Assembly: GCF_000953675.1 (NCBI RefSeq)
Contig: NZ_LN679998.1
Coordinates: forward strand, 331,811 to 395,810
Length of the DNA: 64,000 nucleotides
DNA from: Paraclostridium sordellii
Lineage (GTDB): Bacteria; Bacillota; Clostridia; Peptostreptococcales; Peptostreptococcaceae
Direction of reading: 5' to 3'
Shown: piece by piece, positions 1 to 9,581 of the stretch
Layout of the letters: each line of letters starts with the position of its first letter
Numbering within the stretch: the stretch's first letter is position 1
Position numbers and translations under genes: made by a program
The notes under the pieces: generated by a model
Database searches by the model: none
Seen by the model: the letters and a program-made list of their open reading frames with translations, nothing else
What the model was told of the DNA's origin: nothing

Positions 1-359
1 AAAATAAAAATTTAAAAATAATAAATTATTAAGTTAGTACTTTAGACAAATTGTAATTAAATTGTTAAGAAAAATATATCTAAATTATCTTAAAAGGACA
101 AATTACATAACTAAAACTCAATTCACAAGCTGTGTTAAGGGGAATAATAAAATATATAATTGATTAATTCTAAATAGATAAATGGATATATAACTGATAT
201 TTATATTATAAAATTTGCCAAAAAGTATTAGCTAAAAAGTGGTAAGGTACAAGGGGAAAGATGTAAACCATCTAAAAGTACTTAGGGATGCCACAGCTTT
301 TATAAATAGACTAGTACATTTATAAAAGTAATATAAAACAAATACTTTGGAGGGAAATT
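1..359. other. AT-rich region upstream of the peptide transporter
   Basis: No gene is supported in this stretch. It holds the 5' leader of the peptide transporter, including a nested hairpin at 239-294 listed separately and the GGAGGG ribosome binding site at about 351-356. Confidence 0.5.
231..301 (+). promoter_or_regulatory. Possible structured leader RNA ahead of peptide transporter
   Basis: Three nested stems can be drawn: GUGG 239-242 with CCAC 291-294, AGGUAC 245-250 with GUACUU 278-283, and AGAUG 259-263 with CAUCU 269-273 closing a UAAAC loop. The purine-rich strand AAGGGGAA lies in the asymmetric internal loop. I compared it from memory with common riboswitch classes and could not match it. 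It may be a leader of the downstream transporter or chance folding in AT-rich DNA. Confidence 0.25.
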
Positions 360-1718
360 ATGGAAAGTTCAGTAAAAACTAAAAAGAAATATCCTTTAGG
401 CTTTTATGTTTGTTCTTTATCTTTTACATTTGAGCGTATGGCGTTTTATTCTTCAAAATGGTTAATAGCAATATTCATAGCTGCATCAGTGGCAAAAGGT
501 GGACTTGGATTAACTCCTGCTGATGGGGCTAAAATGACAGCTAACTTAGTTGCATTTACTTACTTAACTCCGATACTTGGAGGTTTTATTGCAGATAAAT
601 GGATAAATCCTAGATTATGCGTACCTTTAGGTTCGATACTTATGGGACTTGGGTATATGTGTGGATGGCAAGCATCAGTTCAATCATCATTTACATATGT
701 GTGGTTAATGATACTTCTTGTATCAATAGGTACAGGATTATTTAAAGGAAATTTATCAGGTATAAATGGTAGATTATTTGATAATAAAGAAGATCTTGAT
801 GGAGCATTCTCTATTCAATATTCATTTGTTAATATAGGTTCATTTATAGGAACAACTTTTGTATCTTTCATAGCTTACTCTACAATAGGATTTGGTGGGA
901 CATTCTTGGTATGTGCAGCGCTATTATTCTTAGATGCAATTTGGTTTGTAGTTGGAGGTAAGCTAACTTTTGGTGAAGTTGGTAAAAAACCTTTTAAAGT
1001 TGATGAAGTTACAGAAACATCTGGAAAGAAAGTTGAAAAGGTTGAAGATGATCCTTTAACTAAAAAAGAAAAATTAAGAGTTGGAGCAATTTTACTAGTT
1101 ACATTGTTCTCTATAGTATTCTGGGTAGTTTGGTACTTAACTAGTATGCCAATATTATATCATTGGGGACCAGATTTTGATTATGCTAACAAAGCAAACT
1201 GGATGATAGGAAACTTTACAGTACCATCTTCATGGTTTGATTCTTTAAATGCTTTATGTTGTATAGTTCTTGGACCTATATTAGCAAGGGTTTGGGCTAA
1301 AAAGGCAAAATCTAAAAAAGGTGATTTAAGTATGTTCAAGAAAACTGCATTAGGGATGTTATTCTTAGGAGTGGCATTTGGAGTAATGGCATTAGCTGAA
1401 GTAGTAAGAGGCGATGGTCAAGCTAACCTAATGTGGATAGTAATGGTTGGGGTACTAATGTCACTTGGTGAAATGGTGTTCTCACCACTTGGAAACTCAT
1501 TTATAAGTAAGTTCTCCCCTGCAAAACTATTAGGATTAATGATGGGTATATGGCCAGTTGCAGTATTTATAGCTGGTAAAGCTTATGGATACTTATATGA
1601 GTATTTATCAAAATTCTCATTTGCACCAGCATATGCATTAGTAGGAGTAATAGTACTGGTATGTGGTATACTGCTTTGGAGTCTGGATAAGAAATTAAAT
1701 AAACTTGTAGAAGATTAA
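360..1718 (+). CDS. POT/PTR-family proton-dependent peptide transporter
   Basis: A 452-residue, highly hydrophobic membrane protein of the major facilitator fold. The first helix has FERMAFY, the POT signature in which the Glu-Arg pair couples proton and peptide movement. GNLSGINGRLF followed by FSIQYSFVNIGSFIG (about residues 122-158) matches the PTR2 family signature region. The length is near the low end for bacterial POT proteins (about 450-500). It would import di- or tripeptides across the cytoplasmic membrane. The start is well placed behind GGAGGG. A strong terminator follows directly, so it is monocistronic. Substrate specificity cannot be read from sequence; family assignment is firm. 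Confidence 0.85.
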   Translation: MESSVKTKKKYPLGFYVCSLSFTFERMAFYSSKWLIAIFIAASVAKGGLGLTPADGAKMTANLVAFTYLTPILGGFIADKWINPRLCVPLGSILMGLGYMCGWQASVQSSFTYVWLMILLVSIGTGLFKGNLSGINGRLFDNKEDLDGAFSIQYSFVNIGSFIGTTFVSFIAYSTIGFGGTFLVCAALLFLDAIWFVVGGKLTFGEVGKKPFKVDEVTETSGKKVEKVEDDPLTKKEKLRVGAILLVTLFSIVFWVVWYLTSMPILYHWGPDFDYANKANWMIGNFTVPSSWFDSLNALCCIVLGPILARVWAKKAKSKKGDLSMFKKTALGMLFLGVAFGVMALAEVVRGDGQANLMWIVMVGVLMSLGEMVFSPLGNSFISKFSPAKLLGLMMGIWPVAVFIAGKAYGYLYEYLSKFSFAPAYALVGVIVLVCGILLWSLDKKLNKLVED

Positions 1719-1726
1719 TATAAATG

Positions 1727-1762
1727 AAAAGGTATTTACTTTAATAGTAAATGCCTTTTTTA
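1727..1762 (+). terminator. Intrinsic terminator after peptide transporter
   Basis: A 12-bp stem (AAGGUAUUUACU with AGUAAAUGCCUU) closes a short UUAAU loop and runs into a T-tract. Confidence 0.9.
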
Positions 1763-1875
1763 CTTATAAAAATAAGCTAAGTATTGTTTTTTAATAAAGG
1801 AATTTAATATAAAATAAATATATAAGTAAGTTTAATGTTAAGATATAGAAATTTATAACATAAGGGGATGAATAC

Positions 1876-2625
1876 ATGATAAAGGTAATTTTAAGTGGCT
1901 TGGGAAATACAGGTATAGAAATTTTAAAATGCATAAAAGAAACTGAAGGGGTAGATTTGTCATGTGTAGTATCAGAATTTGATTTAAAGGATGAGTCTTT
2001 CAAAGTTTATAAAAAATTTAAATATATAAAAGAAAAAGCAGATGTTATAATAGATTTTTCAAAACCATCTAGAATAGATGAAATATTAGACTATGCTATA
2101 AATAATGAGGTTCCTATAGTAATAGGAACAACAGGATATACAGAAGAACAAAATAAAAAAATTTTAAAAGCTTCTAAATTAATCCCAGTTTTTAAATCTT
2201 CAAATACATCAATTGGTATAACTGTTATGCTTAGATTAATAAATATAGCAACTAAATTATTAGATGAATTTGATATAGAGATTATAGAAAAACACCATAA
2301 TAGAAAAACTGATTGTCCATGTGGAACTGCTTATATGACGGCGGATGTTATAAAAGAATTAAGGTATGAACTGGAAAATATCTATGGTAGAAAAGGTAGA
2401 GATTGTTCTAGACAAAAAAATGAACTTGGAATTCATACTATAAGAGGTGGAACTATAATAGGAGAAAATGATGTTATTTTTTCAGGAGAAGATGAAGTTT
2501 TAGAAATAAAACATAGGGCAAGTTCTAATATTATTTTTGCTAAAGGAGCTGTAATGGCTTGTAAGTATTTAATTGATAAACAACCAGGATACTATGACAT
2601 GAATGATGTTTTAACAATAGAATAG
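1876..2625 (+). CDS. dapB: 4-hydroxy-tetrahydrodipicolinate reductase
   Basis: A 249-residue DapB, the normal family length. It reduces the dipicolinate precursor with NAD(P)H in the diaminopimelate/lysine pathway, feeding peptidoglycan synthesis. The N-terminal nucleotide-binding loop is LSGLGNTG (residues 7-14). The active-site region EKHHNRKTDCPCGTA (about 138-152) matches the family motif, with the usual PSGTA changed to PCGTA; the catalytic Lys and substrate-binding GTA remain. The C-terminal HTIRGGTIIGEN segment is also typical. It stands alone, with its own terminator, rather than beside dapA. The Ser-to-Cys change is the only oddity. AAGGGG precedes the ATG. Confidence 0.88.
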   Translation: MIKVILSGLGNTGIEILKCIKETEGVDLSCVVSEFDLKDESFKVYKKFKYIKEKADVIIDFSKPSRIDEILDYAINNEVPIVIGTTGYTEEQNKKILKASKLIPVFKSSNTSIGITVMLRLINIATKLLDEFDIEIIEKHHNRKTDCPCGTAYMTADVIKELRYELENIYGRKGRDCSRQKNELGIHTIRGGTIIGENDVIFSGEDEVLEIKHRASSNIIFAKGAVMACKYLIDKQPGYYDMNDVLTIE

Positions 2626-2740
2626 TAAAATAACAACTTATAAAAAACAAATATTATAGATTGTATAAGATGCTAAAAATGAATAAAAGCATGTCTAACT
2701 AATGATATAAAAAAATTAAAGTTATAATATAAAAATAAAG

Positions 2741-2773
2741 AGGTATACTCAATATATTGAGTATACTTTTTTA
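2741..2773 (+). terminator. Intrinsic terminator after dapB
   Basis: A perfect palindrome with 12-nt arms (GTATACTCAATA and its complement, 2743-2766) followed by a run of T. Confidence 0.9.
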
Positions 2774-2863
2774 TTGTAAATATATTAAAAATATAATACT
2801 CTACGGTTCGTTTATTGTATGAAATATAAAATTAGTTTAAATTAATATAAAGAGGTGATGCCA

Positions 2864-3448
2864 ATGGATTGTAAAAAGATTGGTAACTTGATATACCAAC
2901 TGAGAAAAGAAAAAAATATGACACAAAAACAAATTGCTGATGAAATGAATATAAGCGATAAAGCAATAAGCAAATGGGAGAGAGGTCAAGGCTGTCCTGA
3001 TGTATCATTACTTCCGGAGTTAGCTTATATATTAGGTACAAGTGTTGATGAAATTTTATCAGGTGAAATAAATTTAAACGAATCAGTAGGAGGAAATATG
3101 AACAAATTAAAATTTTATGTATGTCCACAGTGCAATAACTTAATGACAGCTACAGGAGATGCAACTATATCTTGCTGTGGAAAGAAGATAGAACCATTAA
3201 ATGCTAAAAAATCAGAAGATGAACATACTCTTAACGTAGAACCAGTAGAAGATGAGCTATTTATAACTTCTAAACATGATATGAAAAAAGAACATTATAT
3301 ATCATTTTTAGCTTATGTAAGAGGAGATAGAGTGATTATCGTGAAACAATATCCAGAGTGGAATTTAGAATTTAGATTAAGAAAAAGAGGTCATGGAAGA
3401 CTATATTTCTACTGTACAAATGATGGATTATTCTATCAAACTATATAA
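2864..3448 (+). CDS. XRE regulator fused to desulforedoxin/superoxide-reductase-like domain
   Basis: Residues 1-65 are an XRE helix-turn-helix (MTQKQIADEMNISDKAISKWERG). Residues 80-110 carry C87-x2-C90 and the C104-C105 pair, which is the full four-cysteine iron ligand set of desulforedoxin. Residues about 118-194 resemble a superoxide reductase core: H121, H138 and H144 (spaced as the family's H-x5-H) and C184 align with four of the five catalytic iron ligands. The fifth, usually His three residues after the Cys, is Asp187. So it looks like a DNA-binding protein that uses a reductase-like iron domain as a sensor. The ATG at 2864 is preferred over the GTG at 2855 because AGAGGTG ends at 2857. 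Own terminator; targets unknown. Confidence 0.7.
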   Translation: MDCKKIGNLIYQLRKEKNMTQKQIADEMNISDKAISKWERGQGCPDVSLLPELAYILGTSVDEILSGEINLNESVGGNMNKLKFYVCPQCNNLMTATGDATISCCGKKIEPLNAKKSEDEHTLNVEPVEDELFITSKHDMKKEHYISFLAYVRGDRVIIVKQYPEWNLEFRLRKRGHGRLYFYCTNDGLFYQTI

Positions 3449-3479
3449 AATATCCCTATTTTAATAGGGATATTTTTTT
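3448..3479 (+). terminator. Intrinsic terminator after XRE fusion gene
   Basis: Stem AATATCCCTA/TAGGGATATT with a short loop and a seven-T tail. Confidence 0.9.
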
Positions 3480-3588
3480 ATTATTTCCTAGATTACAAAT
3501 TTGTAAGTCTATTGATATGTAAATCGATATTAAAAAATTAAAAGTCCATATATACTAAATAACTGTAAAGAACAAGGAGGTAGTAAAT

Positions 3589-4353
3589 ATGGCAAAAATA
3601 CTTGAAGTTAAAAATTTAAAAAAATCATATGGGGATCAAAAAAATACTCAAACAATATTAAATGGAATAGATTTAGAAATAAACAAAGGAGAATTCGTTG
3701 GAGTAATGGGTCCATCCGGAGCTGGTAAAAGTACACTTTTAAACATAGTTTCTACTATAGATACACCCTCAAGTGGGGAAATTAAAATTGAGGGTAAAAA
3801 TACAACTAATTTAGATAATAAACAAATTGCTAAATTTAGAAGAACAAGCTTAGGTTTTATATTCCAAGATTTTAATTTATTAGATACTTTATCTGTAAAA
3901 GATAATATTGCACTTCCGCTAGCTCTTGCTCGTGCAAATATGAATGAAATCAATACAAAGGTAAATTCGATAGCTACGACATTAGGGATACAAGATCTAC
4001 TTAATAAATATCCGTATGAAATATCAGGAGGGCAAAAGCAAAGAACTGCTTGTGCTAGGGCTATAATAACAAATCCATCGCTAATATTAGCAGATGAACC
4101 AACAGGAGCACTTGATTCAAAATCATCTACAGATCTTTTAAATGCTATGACTAGGTTAAATGAGGAACAAGATGCAACTATAATGATGGTTACACATGAT
4201 GCATTTGCAGCTAGTTATTGCAAAAGAGTTCTATTTATAAAAGATGGAATAATATTTAAAGAAATTATGAGAAAAGGATCTAGAAAAGAATTTTTAAACA
4301 AAATACTAGATGCTTTATCTTTGATAGGTGGTGGAGATAATGGTCTTATTTAA
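3589..4353 (+). CDS. ABC transporter ATP-binding protein, BceA/VexB type
   Basis: A 254-residue ATPase of the MacB/BceA group. Walker A is GPSGAGKST (about residues 40-48), the signature is SGGQKQR, and Walker B is LILADEPTGALD. It would energise the FtsX-type permease encoded next, with which it overlaps by 14 nt. In Firmicutes such pairs usually resist antimicrobial peptides or signal their presence. The start has an ideal AAGGAGG. Unlike most Bce systems there is no adjacent sensor kinase and response regulator. Confidence 0.85.
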   Translation: MAKILEVKNLKKSYGDQKNTQTILNGIDLEINKGEFVGVMGPSGAGKSTLLNIVSTIDTPSSGEIKIEGKNTTNLDNKQIAKFRRTSLGFIFQDFNLLDTLSVKDNIALPLALARANMNEINTKVNSIATTLGIQDLLNKYPYEISGGQKQRTACARAIITNPSLILADEPTGALDSKSSTDLLNAMTRLNEEQDATIMMVTHDAFAASYCKRVLFIKDGIIFKEIMRKGSRKEFLNKILDALSLIGGGDNGLI

Positions 4354-6259
4354 TATAGCTAAAAAGAATATAGAGAAAAATTTAAAAGGATACTTCTTAT
4401 ACTTTTTTTCAATAGTATTTACGGTAGGTATATATTATGCATTTAAAAACTTACAATATAACCCAAGTATAGATAGTGCATTATCAGCTAGTAGCAAAGC
4501 ATCTACTGCATTTAATTCAGCATCATTTATAATTGCTTTATTTTCAGTATTATTTATATGGTACTCAAATAGTTTCTTCATAAAGAAGAGGAAAAAAGAA
4601 ATCGGATTATATGCACTTTTAGGAATTGAAAATAAAGAAATAGGGCTATTATTATTCTTTGAAACATTAATAATAGGAACTGCTGCACTAGTTATAGGTA
4701 TAATATCTGGAATCATATTTTCAAAGCTTATGCTAATGATACTTCTGAAGCTTATTGGTTTAAATTTAACTATAGCATTTACTATATCATTCAAAGGAAT
4801 ATTTGATACATTTATACTTTTTATGATTATATTTTTGGTTATTGCTTGCCAGAGTAATAGGATTATATATAAATTTAAGCTTATAGAATTATTTAAGGCT
4901 TCAAGTGTATCCGAAAAAGTAAGTAAAGGTTCTAAATTAAAAGCAACAATGTCTATAATTCTGATAGGATTTGGATATATAAATTATCTTTTTGTTTTAA
5001 AAGGTATGGATTTAATTATTGCATCTATGGTTACATTAGTAACTGTAGTTATAGGTACATTTTTATTCTTTGGATCATTTATGTACTTTTTTATAAAGAA
5101 AAAGAAGAATAAAGAGAGAATTTATTATAAAGGTTTAAATATGATAGCTATATCTCAATTATTATATAGAATAAAAAGTAATGCAAGAATGCTATCTATA
5201 ATATCAATATTGAGTGCTACAACTTTAACGGCAATAGGTGTATCTATTTCAACATATTTTATGAGCTCTCAAAGTGTAGATAAATCTGCTCCATTTTCAT
5301 ACACTTTAAAAATGGATAATAAAAATTATATAAGAGAATTTGAAGAAAAACTAGGTAAATCTACAAATCATAAATTAATTGATAAAGCTGAATTTACCTA
5401 TATAACAAAAGAATCTAGTGATAAAAATGATTTTGGATACTTTGATGAGTATGAGGTTATATCAATATCTAATTTAAATAAGTTATTAAATTTAAAAGGT
5501 AAAAACACAGTAGAAAAAATAGGTGATAATGAGTTTATTCATATATATCCTAAAGAAAATGATTTTTATCATATAGAATCAGTAGCTATAAAAAATAATG
5601 ACAATATTATGAACTTGAAACTTAAATATGATTTGGATGAAAAATTATATAACTCAATGGAACCTCAAAATACTATAGTTGTATCAGATGGAATGTTTAA
5701 AGAGTTAGAATCAAACAATAAATTAAATAATTACTATATATACAATATTTCTAATCAAAAAGATGGAGAAAAATTTAATAGAATAGTTTCTGATTTAACT
5801 GAAAAATATGCAGTTGGAGATTATAAAAAATCAGTAGATAGCTTAGTAGATTCTTACTATATTACATTTAAAGATGCATTTACAACAGCAGGGATAATGG
5901 TATTTATAGGAGTTTTCGTAGGATTAGTATTTTTAGTGTGTACTGGTAGTGTTATATTCTTTAAATTACTATCAGAAGCACATGACGAAGCACCTAGATA
6001 TAATATATTGGAAAAAGTAGGAGTAGATAACGGTGATATAAAGTTAACTGTGTATAAGCAAGTTGGAGTGAATTTCTTTGTGCCTTTACTAGTGGGAAGT
6101 ATTCATAGTATTATTGCAAATTATGTTGTTTGTAATATGTTAGGTCAAAATATTGCAATGGTAATGGGATGGACGCTTATACCATATTCAATAATTTATA
6201 TAATTTACTATATAATTACATCAAAATTTTATTTTGATATAGTTACTAAAAATAATTAG
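4340..6259 (+). CDS. FtsX-type ABC permease, BceB-like
   Basis: A roughly 639-residue permease with hydrophobic segments at the N-terminus (about 15-170), around 200-310 and at the C-terminus (about 510-640), with a large hydrophilic, presumably extracellular stretch between about 315 and 510. This 10-helix plus large loop plan is typical of BceB/VraG permeases. The ATG at 4340 behind GGTGGAG is preferred to the upstream in-frame GTG at 4328. It overlaps the ATPase gene and is followed after 11 nt by a transglycosylase-like gene, so all three are probably one transcript. Confidence 0.8.
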   Translation: MVLFNIAKKNIEKNLKGYFLYFFSIVFTVGIYYAFKNLQYNPSIDSALSASSKASTAFNSASFIIALFSVLFIWYSNSFFIKKRKKEIGLYALLGIENKEIGLLLFFETLIIGTAALVIGIISGIIFSKLMLMILLKLIGLNLTIAFTISFKGIFDTFILFMIIFLVIACQSNRIIYKFKLIELFKASSVSEKVSKGSKLKATMSIILIGFGYINYLFVLKGMDLIIASMVTLVTVVIGTFLFFGSFMYFFIKKKKNKERIYYKGLNMIAISQLLYRIKSNARMLSIISILSATTLTAIGVSISTYFMSSQSVDKSAPFSYTLKMDNKNYIREFEEKLGKSTNHKLIDKAEFTYITKESSDKNDFGYFDEYEVISISNLNKLLNLKGKNTVEKIGDNEFIHIYPKENDFYHIESVAIKNNDNIMNLKLKYDLDEKLYNSMEPQNTIVVSDGMFKELESNNKLNNYYIYNISNQKDGEKFNRIVSDLTEKYAVGDYKKSVDSLVDSYYITFKDAFTTAGIMVFIGVFVGLVFLVCTGSVIFFKLLSEAHDEAPRYNILEKVGVDNGDIKLTVYKQVGVNFFVPLLVGSIHSIIANYVVCNMLGQNIAMVMGWTLIPYSIIYIIYYIITSKFYFDIVTKNN

Positions 6260-6270
6260 AGGAGAAAAAT

Positions 6271-6774
6271 ATGAAAAAAATAATATATATTACTATAGGA
6301 ATTATTATATTACTGGTTGGTGGTGCATTTTTTACTGCTAGAACATTAATATATCCTGTTAAATATACATTAGATATAAAAAGTATTGCAAAGGAATATA
6401 ATTTAGATCCGTATTTATTAGCATCACTTGGACATTTTGAATCTAGATTTGATGATAAAAAGTATGAAAAGAACTCAAACAATGGAATTTTTAGACTTAG
6501 TGATCAATCTGCTATTAAATTAGCAAAGGAATTAAATATTAATAATTTTAAGCCTGAAAATCTTGTTGATGAAAAAACTAGTTTAAAGTTAGGTGCATAT
6601 TATATATCTAAGTATAATAATAAAGATCTAGATAAGACAATACAGGAATGGAATGTAAAAAATGGTGAGGATGATAAATTTGATAGAAGAGAATATGCTC
6701 ATAAATATTATCTTCCTAAAATAGAGCAAAATATGAAGATATTTAAAATATTATATCCAGAATTAAACATGTAA
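6271..6774 (+). CDS. Membrane-anchored lytic transglycosylase-like protein
   Basis: A 167-residue protein with one N-terminal transmembrane helix (residues 4-27) and a small SLT-like domain. LLASLGHFESRF places a candidate catalytic Glu at residue 57, in the position of the LASVIKVESNF motif of Slt70-type enzymes. GIFRLSDQSAIKLAKELN matches the second family motif, usually GLMQL..TA, though divergent. It would cut or bind peptidoglycan at the outer face of the membrane. It sits 11 nt behind the ABC permease gene, suggesting a cell-wall stress role for the transporter. Activity is uncertain because the GLMQ motif is altered. Confidence 0.65.
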   Translation: MKKIIYITIGIIILLVGGAFFTARTLIYPVKYTLDIKSIAKEYNLDPYLLASLGHFESRFDDKKYEKNSNNGIFRLSDQSAIKLAKELNINNFKPENLVDEKTSLKLGAYYISKYNNKDLDKTIQEWNVKNGEDDKFDRREYAHKYYLPKIEQNMKIFKILYPELNM

Positions 6775-6782
6775 ATAGATTA

Positions 6783-6820
6783 AAAATAGCCATATCAATA
6801 TTGATATGGCTATTTTAATT
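6783..6820 (+). terminator. Intrinsic terminator after ABC/transglycosylase operon
   Basis: Palindrome with arms AAAATAGCCATATCAA and complement, ending in TTTT. Confidence 0.85.
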
Positions 6821-6954
6821 TATTAGAAAATTTAAATAGATTTTTATTTATTTAAAATTTATGGATAGAGTAATTGTAAATAGAATTTAAGGGTATATTA
6901 ACTACATAAAATAAAAATTAAAAAAATTCAAATAAATATTATATAGGAGATAAA

Positions 6955-8427
6955 ATGAATACAAGAGAAAATATTAAAAGAATGGGATGGAATCTAGATA
7001 ATAGCTATGAGCTATTGCCAAGCATATTTTATAGCAAAATAAATTTAAATCCAGTTACTTCGCCTAAACTAGTTATTTTAAATGAACCTTTAGCAAATTC
7101 CTTAGGGTTAAATATAGATGAGCTTAAAAGCTACGAAGGAATTCAAATACTTTCAGGAAATGAAGCTATAGACAAGGGTTCATATATTGCTCAAGCTTAT
7201 GCAGGACATCAATTTGGGCATTTTACAATGTTAGGAGATGGAAGAGCTTTATTAATTGGAGAACAAATAACTCCATCAGGAGAAAGATATGATATTCAAC
7301 TTAAAGGGTCTGGAAAAACACCGTATTCTAGAGGTGGAGATGGAAGAGCTGTACTTGGACCTATGATTAGAGAATATATAATAAGTGAAGCCATGTATGG
7401 ATTGAAAATACCGACAACAAGAAGTCTTGCAGTTGTAAAAACGGAAGAAGATATTTTTAGACATAAGATTCAAAAAGGAGCAGTCTTAACTCGTATAGCA
7501 TCAAGCCATATTAGATTTGGAACATTCCAATATGCATCTCAGTTTGGAGGAGAAAAAGCATTAAAAGAGCTTGCTGAGTATACAATAAAAAGACATTATC
7601 CAAATATAGAAGATGATGAAAATAAATATTTAAATTTACTTAATGAAGTGATTAAATACCATGCATATCTTGTTGCTAAATGGCAATCTGTTGGGTTTAT
7701 ACATGGAGTTATGAATACAGATAACATGACTATTAGTGGTGAAACTATTGATTATGGGCCTTGTGCTTTTATGGATGAGTATAATGAAAATACAGTGTTT
7801 AGCTCAATTGATACTCAAGGTAGATACTCATATAAAAATCAACCAATTATGGCAGAATGGAATTTATGTAGATTTGCTGAAACACTATTACCTTTAATAA
7901 ATGAGAATCAAGATGAAGCTATAAAAATAGCTCAAGATGCTATATCCAATTTTACTGAATTATACTATTTAAATTGGATGTCTAATATGAGAGCAAAACT
8001 TGGCTTGTTTAATGAGGAAGCACAAGATAAAGCTATAATAGAAGATTTACTTAACATGATGGAAAAATATAAGGAAGACTTTACAAATACTTTTAGAAAT
8101 TTAACCCTTAATGAATTTGATGATAAAGAAATGTATAAAAGTGAAGAATTTAAAAATTGGTATAAGTTATGGAAAGAAAGACTTAATAGACAAAATCAAT
8201 CAAGTGATTTAATACATGAATTAATGAAATCATCTAATCCAGCTGTAATTCCAAGAAATCATAGAGTTGAAGAAGCAATAGATGCAGCTGATAGAGGTGA
8301 TTTTGATAAAATGAAAAAGCTTATTGAAGTTTTATCAAAACCATATGAATACTCAAAAGAACAAGAGGAGTATTCTAAGTTACCAAAGCCGTCAAGTTGT
8401 CCTTATAGAACTTACTGTGGAACTTAA
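6955..8427 (+). CDS. selO: Protein adenylyltransferase SelO (YdiU/UPF0061)
   Basis: A 490-residue pseudokinase-fold enzyme that transfers AMP from ATP to protein Ser/Thr/Tyr residues; in other organisms it acts in redox homeostasis. Family hallmarks include [17 protein letters not shown] (about 80-97), [21 protein letters not shown], and [22 protein letters not shown] holding the metal-binding Asn and Asp. The C-terminus [10 protein letters not shown] contains cysteines, where animal homologues carry selenocysteine. Start has ATAGGAGAT upstream. Monocistronic. Its targets here are unknown. Confidence 0.92.
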   Translation: MNTRENIKRMGWNLDNSYELLPSIFYSKINLNPVTSPKLVILNEPLANSLGLNIDELKSYEGIQILSGNEAIDKGSYIAQAYAGHQFGHFTMLGDGRALLIGEQITPSGERYDIQLKGSGKTPYSRGGDGRAVLGPMIREYIISEAMYGLKIPTTRSLAVVKTEEDIFRHKIQKGAVLTRIASSHIRFGTFQYASQFGGEKALKELAEYTIKRHYPNIEDDENKYLNLLNEVIKYHAYLVAKWQSVGFIHGVMNTDNMTISGETIDYGPCAFMDEYNENTVFSSIDTQGRYSYKNQPIMAEWNLCRFAETLLPLINENQDEAIKIAQDAISNFTELYYLNWMSNMRAKLGLFNEEAQDKAIIEDLLNMMEKYKEDFTNTFRNLTLNEFDDKEMYKSEEFKNWYKLWKERLNRQNQSSDLIHELMKSSNPAVIPRNHRVEEAIDAADRGDFDKMKKLIEVLSKPYEYSKEQEEYSKLPKPSSCPYRTYCGT

Positions 8428-8528
8428 AGTTTTACTGTTTAAAAAATTTGAGAAAAAATATTAACAAATAAAATTAATATTTATAATCTAAAGTCATGAA
8501 GAACTTTTAAGTTTAGAATTGATTTAAA

Positions 8529-8568
8529 TAAAAAAGAGGGTATAGTGAAATAATATGCCCTCTTTTTT
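8529..8568. terminator. Bidirectional terminator between selO and patatin gene
   Basis: AAAAAAGAGGG stem pairing with CCCTCTTTTTT; A-tract and T-tract on both sides serve the two convergent genes. Confidence 0.85.
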
Positions 8569-8575
8569 AGTATAC

Positions 8576-9439
8576 CTAAATTTGGGAATGTGAAGGGTTT
8601 ATAAAATTTAATATATCACTGTATAATTCTTTTGCGTCGTTGTAACCTTCATTGTATAAAGCCGTAAGCTTATCAATATTTTTCTCAACCTGACTAACTT
8701 TAACTGGATTTTTAGGTCTTATAACAAGAACATCTCCTTTAGCCTCAAGAGTGCTTACTAATTCAAGACTTTTATTGTAGTTTATATGTCTATTTTCAAT
8801 GGCTTTTACAAGTTTAGGATATTTTTTATATTTTCTTTTTACTATAGATGTAAATTTTTGTTTACTTTTTTTATAAGTCTTATCTCTAGTTAGAACTACT
8901 ATATTTTTTTTATAGCCTTGATTCAATGCATACTCTATTGGAATTGAATCAGCAACTCCACCATCTACTAATTTATAGCCATCAATTTCAACTATATTTG
9001 CAAACATTGGAATGGAACAAGATGCCTGCATATATGTTATTTCTTTTTTCAAATCTGTCAATTCAAAATACTCAGGATTTCCTGTTTCGCAGTTTGTAGT
9101 AACCACTACAAACTTAGAGTTAGATTTATTAAAGGCTTCATGATCATATATATTTAGTTTATTGGGTATAGTGTCAAACATAAACTCCATACCAAATATA
9201 GACCCTGTTTTAATTAAGTTTCTAAGACTTATATAGTTTTTATCATTTATATAGTCAATAGTAGCATGAAAGGCTCTTTTATATTGTTTTGATAAATAAG
9301 ATGAAGCGTGACAACTTCCAGCAGAAACACCAATTGCTATATCTACTTCTATATCTTTTTCTATAAAGAAATCCAACACACCAGCAGTATATATGCCTCT
9401 CATACCGCCACCTTCTAATATTAATCCTATTTTATTCAT
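8576..9439 (-). CDS. Patatin-like phospholipase
   Basis: A 287-residue patatin-fold lipid acyl hydrolase. The oxyanion hole is EGGGMRGIY (residues 9-17), the nucleophile elbow is GVSAG (about residues 38-42, Ser40), and the catalytic Asp lies in the DGGVADSIP motif (about 158-166). This is a complete Ser-Asp dyad. There is no signal peptide, so it is probably cytosolic or membrane-peripheral and releases fatty acids from phospholipids or acylated compounds. AAAGGAT precedes the ATG on the minus strand. It converges with selO. Physiological substrate unknown. Confidence 0.87.
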   Translation of the reverse strand: MNKIGLILEGGGMRGIYTAGVLDFFIEKDIEVDIAIGVSAGSCHASSYLSKQYKRAFHATIDYINDKNYISLRNLIKTGSIFGMEFMFDTIPNKLNIYDHEAFNKSNSKFVVVTTNCETGNPEYFELTDLKKEITYMQASCSIPMFANIVEIDGYKLVDGGVADSIPIEYALNQGYKKNIVVLTRDKTYKKSKQKFTSIVKRKYKKYPKLVKAIENRHINYNKSLELVSTLEAKGDVLVIRPKNPVKVSQVEKNIDKLTALYNEGYNDAKELYSDILNFINPSHSQI

Positions 9440-9581
9440 ATCTATCCTTTCTTTCGTTAATTTTTATATATTAATAGTTATAGTTTTATAACTATTATAT
9501 TTCAAAGATTTAATGATGTCTAGAGATTAACATCTGTACCGTATAAATACTATGAATATATATAATATGAGGAGTAGAAAA

